Part shown: in pieces, positions 58,243 to 64,000 of the stretch
Position numbering within the stretch: the stretch's first letter is position 1
How the letters are laid out: each line of letters begins with the position of its first letter
Source: Rhizomys pruinosus
Taxonomy: Eukaryota > Chordata > Mammalia > Rodentia > Spalacidae
DNA: 64,000 nt
Reading direction: 5' to 3'
NCBI GenBank assembly: GCA_009823505.1
Contig: VZQC01013730.1
Coordinates: forward strand, 894,256-958,255
Notes under the pieces: model-generated
Databases searched by the model: none
Seen by the model: the letters and a program-made list of their open reading frames with translations, nothing else
Told to the model about the DNA's origin: nothing
Made by a program: the position numbers and the translations under genes

Positions 58243-58309
58243 TGGGAACTTACAGGCTAGCCCACCTGCCTGCGTCTGGTTCTGAACCGTGCTGGCACTG
58301 ACGGAGGTT

Positions 58310-58326
58310 CCTCATATAGGCCGCCA
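58310..58326 (-). promoter_or_regulatory. Primer-binding site, degenerate tRNA-Lys-like
   Basis: TGGCGGCCTATATGAGG starts two bases after the 5' LTR. It agrees at 12 of 17 positions with the tRNA-Lys1,2-type site. The start TGGCG is right, but the middle is too altered to be sure of the tRNA. Confidence 0.5.
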
Positions 58327-58328
58327 CT

Positions 58329-58692
58329 TGTCGCTCTCCTCCTCGCTCTCTGTTCCCGGCCGGCAGGAAAAAGGAGAGGACAAACTCTTGTTCTTCCAGA
58401 TGCAGTTTATTCAGGCAACTCATACACCAACTCTCCTCTCTCCTTCCAGTGTCCCCTACTCATATCCCCTCTCTCAACCCCGCCTCCTGCAAGGGCGCGA
58501 GCGATGTAGCAGTCTCTCATTGGTCTGTAAGCGATATACACAATATACGGAAGTCAGCAGACACACTAATGAGGGTTCAGGTTTGGCGTTCTCTTATTGG
58601 CTGGGGAATGAGCTGGGCAGTCAGGCAACAATCAGGCAATAAGACCTGGCCAGGGTCCAAAGCGCCATTTTGGCCAACGCCCGCTCTCCACA
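58329..58692 (-). mobile_element. 5' LTR of the provirus
   Basis: 364 bases, TGTGGAGAGCGGGCG...GAGCGACA. Same boxes as the 3' LTR. The promoter-bearing copy; it retains the CCAAT-type motifs and AATAAA. Confidence 0.97.
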
Positions 58693-58698
58693 TATTAT

Positions 58699-59231
58699 GT
58701 CAATATTATTCAAACAAAAATAGAAATTGAATCCTCATTCTGATTTGATCCTTAATAAATTCATCAAAAACATAAAAATTCTATATTTTCACACAGCTAT
58801 AAGCACAAATGTCCAAAAAAATGTGACTTTTGGGAGGTTATTCCTATGTTCACCTGGAAAATGAATTTTAGCTGAGATATTTAGTGGCACAAGAAAATAT
58901 TAATAGTTCATTAGGCTATCTAGTGCTGGAATAGTTTCTGTGGAGCAGACTTCCTTCTGAGGCTATTTGACTCCCTACTGAGCTCTGACACACTGCTCTA
59001 TTTCAGCAGGAATAGATGCACAGCTAGCTATAGAGAAACTATTTTCCAAGTTAATCAATTTTTTTTCCATAAACACTAGTTGGTCTATAAAATACTGTAA
59101 TGTAGTTTAGAGAATTGGATTGTTGTGGGGTAAATTTTTAAGAATCATGCAGCATTATGTTTCTGTAGTATTACTCCATAATTTTGTTTTGAAATGTTTG
59201 TGGTAGCAAGCTTTGAAGCTTTTGGGAAATA

Positions 59232-59289
<58 letters not shown>

Positions 59290-61161
59290 GGGTGATCATT
59301 TGGTAGTATGCTGTAAGCATTTGCTCTTTGAACTGCAGTAACTGGAACATAAGCCATCAGTACTGATACTGGGTATATTATATTATATCACAGTGACATG
59401 ATTATAGGATATATTCTCATAGGACTTTGCAAATACAGGTTTGAGATAAAATGGAAGATATTTTTTTTAATCACATAAGAAGAAATACGGGGAAGTAGTT
59501 GACAGTTATGTGATAATGGTTAACATGTTTATATGTATTTAATAAAAATAGTAAGAAAATATAACTCAAGTAATATGTGAATATGCTTATCATTTTTCTC
59601 TAATTCTGTAGTTTATGTGAAATAGGAAAGAATTCTAAGGATTTGCTTTTTAAAGTTGATAAATTACAAAAGTCCAAGGCAAAATCATACATTGTGTTGA
59701 CTCAGAAAACATATAAATCAAAATTTTCTAAATACTTTTGTTTTCAGACCTAGAGTTCTTTACAAAACCTAACTACTCAGAAGAAATAACAAATATTCCA
59801 GATTTGCTAAAGTTAACTCATACCTTAATTATTTTATAAAAATGACTGACCACAGCCTAAAATTGATTAAATTATATGCAATGCTAGAATTTTCCACAGT
59901 CAGTCATTAAAAATGGAGCATTAATATCTGTGAGTCATTTGACATCAAATGGCTAATCCCAGAATATGGTCTCCTGAAACCATCAGGTAGTTCTCTTTAT
60001 TTTAGAAATTCATAAATCAAAATTGTTAAAATAGTTTTTTTAGTGTGATCGAAAATGTACATCTACCTAGTCTAAGTGGGCTCACTTCTCTCAATATTAA
60101 TGCTGTCTTCCCCCAAATTAAATGATGCTGCAACACTCCACAGCAATCCATCAGGATTATTACTCAGGTAAAACACACATACAGGACTATTCATTTCAAA
60201 ACAGAAATTACTATTCACCCAATATGCCATAGTTTAATGATTCATTTTGATTGTCACAAACTTTGTGTATAACTTCAAAAAAATCTCGATTGATATTTAC
60301 TATACACATCATTTCATTTGATAAAATTTGTTCTAAAATATGTTCTACAGTGTTAAAATATCATAAACACCCTTTAAGATACAATAGGATCCATGTTGGG
60401 CTTATATTTACATGATAAAACTTGATAGTCCACAAAACTTGAAATAATTCATTTTCAGGCACCCCCCCACCATTGGGAATTTGTACAACTCATACCATGC
60501 TTCACAATCAAACCTAGTCCCATCGATGCTCCAACTCCTATCAGAACTCAGACATTACAACATCCAAGCTAAGACCTATCCACTCAGGCTTTGACACATA
60601 AAAGTCTTCTGTGCAAATAGAAACGCTGGAGTCTAGTCAGCATATCTAGGAATCCTAGGTAAGATACACTGTTCCTCACCCAACAGTACTCAGTCTCATG
60701 GTTTTCAGTCCAGGGTCAGTCCCTCACCCATTTTTCTTGCTCTCCTTTGAGACCTTGTCTCCACTGGCATGGGTCCTATGTCTGATGCCTACATTGCCAA
60801 TTTTTACATGTGAAAGTTTACAGTAGATTGTAATTCACTGCTTCTCTACGTTCATGTACCAGCTCTGGCTCCTCCATTATTTCATTTCCCTGGGATTTTT
60901 TGTGATGATCCCAAAGCTATAGGTAGGTAATTTTTAATCTAGGGAGCCCCACCCAGGGGTACACATTCTGGAGACTCCCATTATTTGGAGATTTACTAGC
61001 TTTGGCCTTCTCTCTGCCTCACACTCTCTAATATGTGCCTTCTGTACTCTATAGTATGGAAGCATTATTGGTGAAATTTGAGGGGTAAGTTCACTTTCTC
61101 TCTGTCCCTCATTCTGTGTGTAGAGTTTCAATTACAATTGTATCCACTCATAATGGGGATT
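58699..61161. other. Unassigned AT-rich DNA with (TG)n at 59233-59285
   Basis: About 2.4 kb without recognisable genes or elements. A 53-base pure TG run is the only clear feature. The right third is less AT-rich and may be very old L1. Confidence 0.5.
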
Positions 61162-61388
61162 AAAAATATATTTATTTATTTTCGTATGTGTATGAATGTA
61201 CTGTCTGCATGCAGGTTTATGCACCCATGTCGTGCAGTGCTGCAGAGGTCTGAAGAGGGTATTGGATTCCCCTGGAACTGGAGCTAAAGACGGTTCTCAG
61301 CCACCATGTGGGTGCTGGGGATCGAACCTGGGACCTCTTCAAGAAAAGCTGGCACTCTTAACTGCTAGGCCATCTCTCCAGCCTCAAT
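61162..61388 (-). mobile_element. B2/B3 SINE, short subfamily
   Basis: Reverse copy ending CTAGGCCATCTCTCCAGCC. Target repeat TAATGGGGATT (61151-61161 and 61389-61399). No 20-bp duplication. Confidence 0.95.
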
Positions 61389-61487
61389 TAATGGGGATTT
61401 TTCTGATGTATATGATCTGTGTCTGACCATTTTTTGTATTTGCTGTATCCCAATCTTTTGCATAGAGTAGCTTTTTTGATGGATGAC

Positions 61488-61970
61488 TGTGATGGTTAAT
61501 CCTGGGTGTCAACTTGAATGGACTAAGGAACAAATAAGAGAAAAAGGATCTTCGGGTTGGACTACCTCAACTCGGATAGCCCACCCCAACTGTGGGTGTT
61601 ACCTTCTGCCAGCAGGCAGTATACAAGGCCATGGCAGAGGGAGCTGGTCCCTTTTTCCCTGTGGCCTGCCTCTCTCTCACTGGTGAGTTTGTCTTGCTGC
61701 TGTGATCAGCCCTACAGATCCCAGTGTGTACTGAGACCAGCAAATCTCCTGGAATCCATCAGGCCTTCAGCACCAGATTGGGAATACTGAGACATCCAGC
61801 CTTGCGGACTGAGCACTTCCCTGGATTCTTAGCCTCTCCAGTGCAGCAGGGCTATTGTTGGACTCCTTGAACTCTGTCATGTGAGCAAATCAATAAATTT
61901 GTATATAGACATATATTTGTCCTGTTGCTTCTGTTTCTATAGAGAACCCTGACTAATACAATGACATGAC
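61488..61970 (+). mobile_element. Solo LTR, MaLR-like (copy 2), perfect target duplication
   Basis: 483 bases, TGTGATGGTTAATCC to CCTGACTAATACA, with AATAAATTTG about 65 bases from the end. Flanked by ATGAC on both sides (61483-61487 and 61971-61975). A 5-bp duplication is typical of MaLR/ERV-L LTRs. Same family as 159-627. Confidence 0.88.
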
Positions 61971-61975
61971 ATGCT

Positions 61976-62630
61976 TGTCTGTAAATATAAGATTCCATAG
62001 TTAGTGTATGGTAAGAAATTTCATTTGTTCAGATACGACCCTGATAGGATTTTCTCTAGGCTCTAGGTCCTCTCCAGCCCTGTGCATTTGAGGAATGGGT
62101 GTATAGTAGCTCTCATGAGTTCAATGCCATTGAGAGTTCCAAGTCCAGTTAGCTACCTGTTGTCCATCTCCCCAGACAAGTGTCTTTACTGCACCAATAG
62201 AGGTGGCTTGCTAGGCAGCTTATCATGGTTGTTAGAATTTGGAGCATGATTGTACCATTGATTGATTTTTTTTATAGCAGTGTGCACATGGTCTGGCATT
62301 ATGAGTGCTTAACTTCAGATAGGAAGGTTCCAGGTCAGTTCCTTTTCCACTAATGTAAGTCCTACAGCTGAAGCATGCCCTATTCTAAACAGTAGAATTT
62401 TATTTTCTATTTCTGGTAGAAAATAACAAGCTTGGGGAATAACCTGTTTTGTTTAGAGAGTGAAATGGAATGCTCTAGTCAAACATTCAAAGGGAGTGAT
62501 TTCTATCTTTCCCTGTGTTCCCTGTTACCCAGCAACCAGGTTGCACAACCCGTGCACTAATGTTCAGAAAGTGTATGTGAATTTCTCATGGTGTCTCAGG
62601 GGCATGATATTACACTCTGGCTTTTCTAGT
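61976..62630. other. Unassigned, possibly old L1-related
   Basis: No anchor motif found. It sits directly before a reverse L1 3' UTR, so it may be ordinary flanking DNA. Confidence 0.35.
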
Positions 62631-62639
62631 CTCTCAAGT

Positions 62640-63235
62640 TCCGAGATAATCTCTAATATTTCTTCTTCTCTTCTCACCTCCCTCCCCCCTCTCCAGCTTC
62701 AGCACCCCCATCTTCCCCACCTCCGCATCTCTTGACATCTCCTCCTCCTATAATAACCCCCATTTATCTCCTCCTACTCCCTTCCAAACCCAAACCCCTC
62801 ACCCTCCTGACTTCCCCTCTAATAACATCTGTTCCTTACTGACCCCATTTAGGGATGTTTCTTTTCCTTTACCTCCATGTATCTTTTCCAATTTCTTGGC
62901 TCCTGGTGTTATATCAGGATATATATTCATGCAATCAGGCTGGTGTTACAATCCACAAATGAGGGAGAACATACATTGCCTGTTTTATTGACTTTGTGTT
63001 ACTTCACTCAGAAGAGCATTCTCTAGTTCCATCCACTTACCTGCAAATTTCATGATTTCATCTTTTCACATACTGCTCAGTAGAACTCCATTGTGTAAAT
63101 GTAACAGAATTTCATTAAAAATTCACTGGTTGTGGGGCCTTTAGGTTGTTTCCATTGCTTGCTGTTATGAAGAGAGCAGCAATAGCCATGGGTATAGAGG
63201 TATCATTACATTATGATGAGTCCTTTGGGTGTTTC
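62640..63235 (-). mobile_element. Old L1 3' UTR and ORF2 end
   Basis: A pyrimidine-rich 3' UTR (62640-62840), then reversed TCCATCCACTTACCTGCAAA and CATTGCTTGCTGTTATGAAG from the ORF2 end. It is more diverged than the next copy. Confidence 0.7.
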
Positions 63236-63237
63236 TT

Positions 63238-64000
63238 TTTTTTTTAATATAATGCTTTTAGTGATGCTTTGTGTATTTCAGACATAATTTTTCAGTTCAG
63301 TTTAGACATATTCCCTTTTCCTTCCCTCCACCCCGTGCATTCTGCCATAAATGTCCTGCATCTTTCTCTCAGTCTTTTTTTATGTTTAGGAATTCACATT
63401 TTCCTCCTTTAATTCTATATTACTCTAAAATATTAATATGTACTTTACACCCATATACAGTAATTACAGGGTCTGAAAGTAAGTGGTGGGTTGATTCTAG
63501 AGCCCATTAAGAGATTTACATTATAACAACTTAGTTGCTTTCAGATAAATAGAAATATAACATTAATGTTGTTCAGCTTGCCTTTCTTTTTTAATTTTTT
63601 TAATTTTTAAAATTTATTTTTGTATGTGTATGAATGTATTGTCTGCAAGTAGGTTTGTGCACCCATGATGTGCAATGCCGCGGAGGACAGAAGAGGGTCT
63701 CAGATTCCCCTGGAACTGGTATTGGAGTTACAGATGGTTCTTAGCCACCCTGTGGGTGCTGGGGATCGAACCCGTGTCCTCTGCAAGAGCAGTTGGTGCT
63801 CTTAACTGCTAGGCTATCTCTCCAGCCCCCAGCTTGCCTTTCAACTGTAGATTTGGTGTTAGGATCCACAAATGAGAGAAACAATTTACCATTTGTTTTT
63901 CTGGGACTGTGTTACTTCAGTTAGCATAATGGCTTTGAGTTCCATCCATTTACCTGCAAAGTTCATAAAATCATCTTTCTTTACCACTGAATAGTACACC
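63238..64000 (-). mobile_element. Younger L1 3' end, running out of the window, with a B2
   Basis: Reverse 3' tail (GCTTTGTGTATTTCAGACAT), 3' UTR (TATATTACTCTAAAATATTA, TAGAGCCCATTAAGAGATTT), the B2 at 63587-63829, then the ORF2 end (TCCATCCATTTACCTGCAAA) to the window edge. Parallel to 38700-39220. Confidence 0.85.
63587..63829 (-). mobile_element. B2/B3 SINE, intermediate form
   Basis: Reverse copy with target repeat CAGCTTGCCTTTC (63574-63586 and 63830-63842). The duplicated region is partial (GGAACTGGTATTGGAGTT), suggesting deletion between the two units. Confidence 0.95.

Larger units (their letters stand above)
51595..58698 (-). mobile_element. Betaretrovirus-like endogenous provirus (class II), whole unit
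   Basis: Complete provirus on the - strand. It has 364-bp LTRs, a perfect 6-bp target duplication TATTAT (51595-51600 and 58693-58698), a primer-binding site, a splice donor, gag, pro with dUTPase and G-patch, pol, env and a polypurine tract. The three-frame gag/pro/pol arrangement with two -1 frameshift sites, dUTPase at the N-terminus of pro and a G-patch after the protease place it with betaretrovirus-like ERVs. The LTRs differ at 19 of 364 sites (about 5%), mostly transitions, so insertion is fairly recent on a rodent timescale. Lesions in gag, pol and env make it defective. Confidence 0.97.

Noticed and set aside
57705..58301. 198-codon frame antisense to gag
   Set aside because: It mirrors an intact gag coding stretch on the other strand and has no domain; gag explains the openness.
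45519..58692. The two LTR elements as one composite provirus
   Set aside because: They lie on opposite strands, have different LTRs, primer sites and separate target duplications.

Overview
This window is repeat-dense, AT-rich nuclear DNA from a muroid (mouse/rat/hamster/vole-type) rodent. The diagnosis rests on many B1 and B2/B3 SINEs, rodent-type L1 fragments, MaLR-like LTRs and a class II endogenous retrovirus. I found no intact host protein-coding gene, no rRNA, no functional tRNA and no CRISPR. The species cannot be named from the sequence alone.

Layout. 0-13 kb: a MaLR-like solo LTR, L1 3' ends, several copies of an unnamed ~2 kb noncoding retroposon (called family X here), and a ferritin-like retropseudogene inside an L1. 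13-17.3 kb: mostly unassigned DNA with two MaLR-like LTRs. 17.3-24.3 kb: three L1 insertions in a row, each with the 5' inversion typical of twin priming, the last running into the longest-context copy of family X. 24.3-26.6 kb: mostly unassigned. 26.6-30.1 kb: an old L1 with 5' UTR, ORF1 and the endonuclease end of ORF2, broken by one family X and one B2 insertion. 31-33 kb: the 3' UTR of an unidentified mRNA retrocopy, hit by B2 and family X at the same target site. 33-40.6 kb: more L1, two copies again inverted. 40.6-45 kb: mostly unassigned.

Two LTR retroelements dominate the right half. The first (45.5-50.9 kb, + strand) has two LTRs, a 6-bp target duplication, a primer-binding site and a polypurine tract, but no recognisable gag-pol-env beyond a possible gag start: a non-autonomous or hollowed-out element. 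The second (51.6-58.7 kb, - strand) is a complete betaretrovirus-like provirus: 364-bp LTRs differing at 19 positions, perfect TATTAT duplication, gag, dUTPase-protease-G-patch, pol and env. Each expected -1 frameshift site is still readable. Gag and env carry frameshifts and stops, pol carries five stop codons in one otherwise continuous frame, and the surface part of env is much shorter than usual. It cannot make infectious virus as it stands.

58.7-64 kb: unassigned AT-rich DNA, a second MaLR-like solo LTR with a perfect 5-bp duplication, B2 copies and the 3' end of L1s leaving the window. Most of the biology here is the history of insertions: which element landed in which, and by what mechanism. 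All identity statements come from reading the sequence; no database search was possible.
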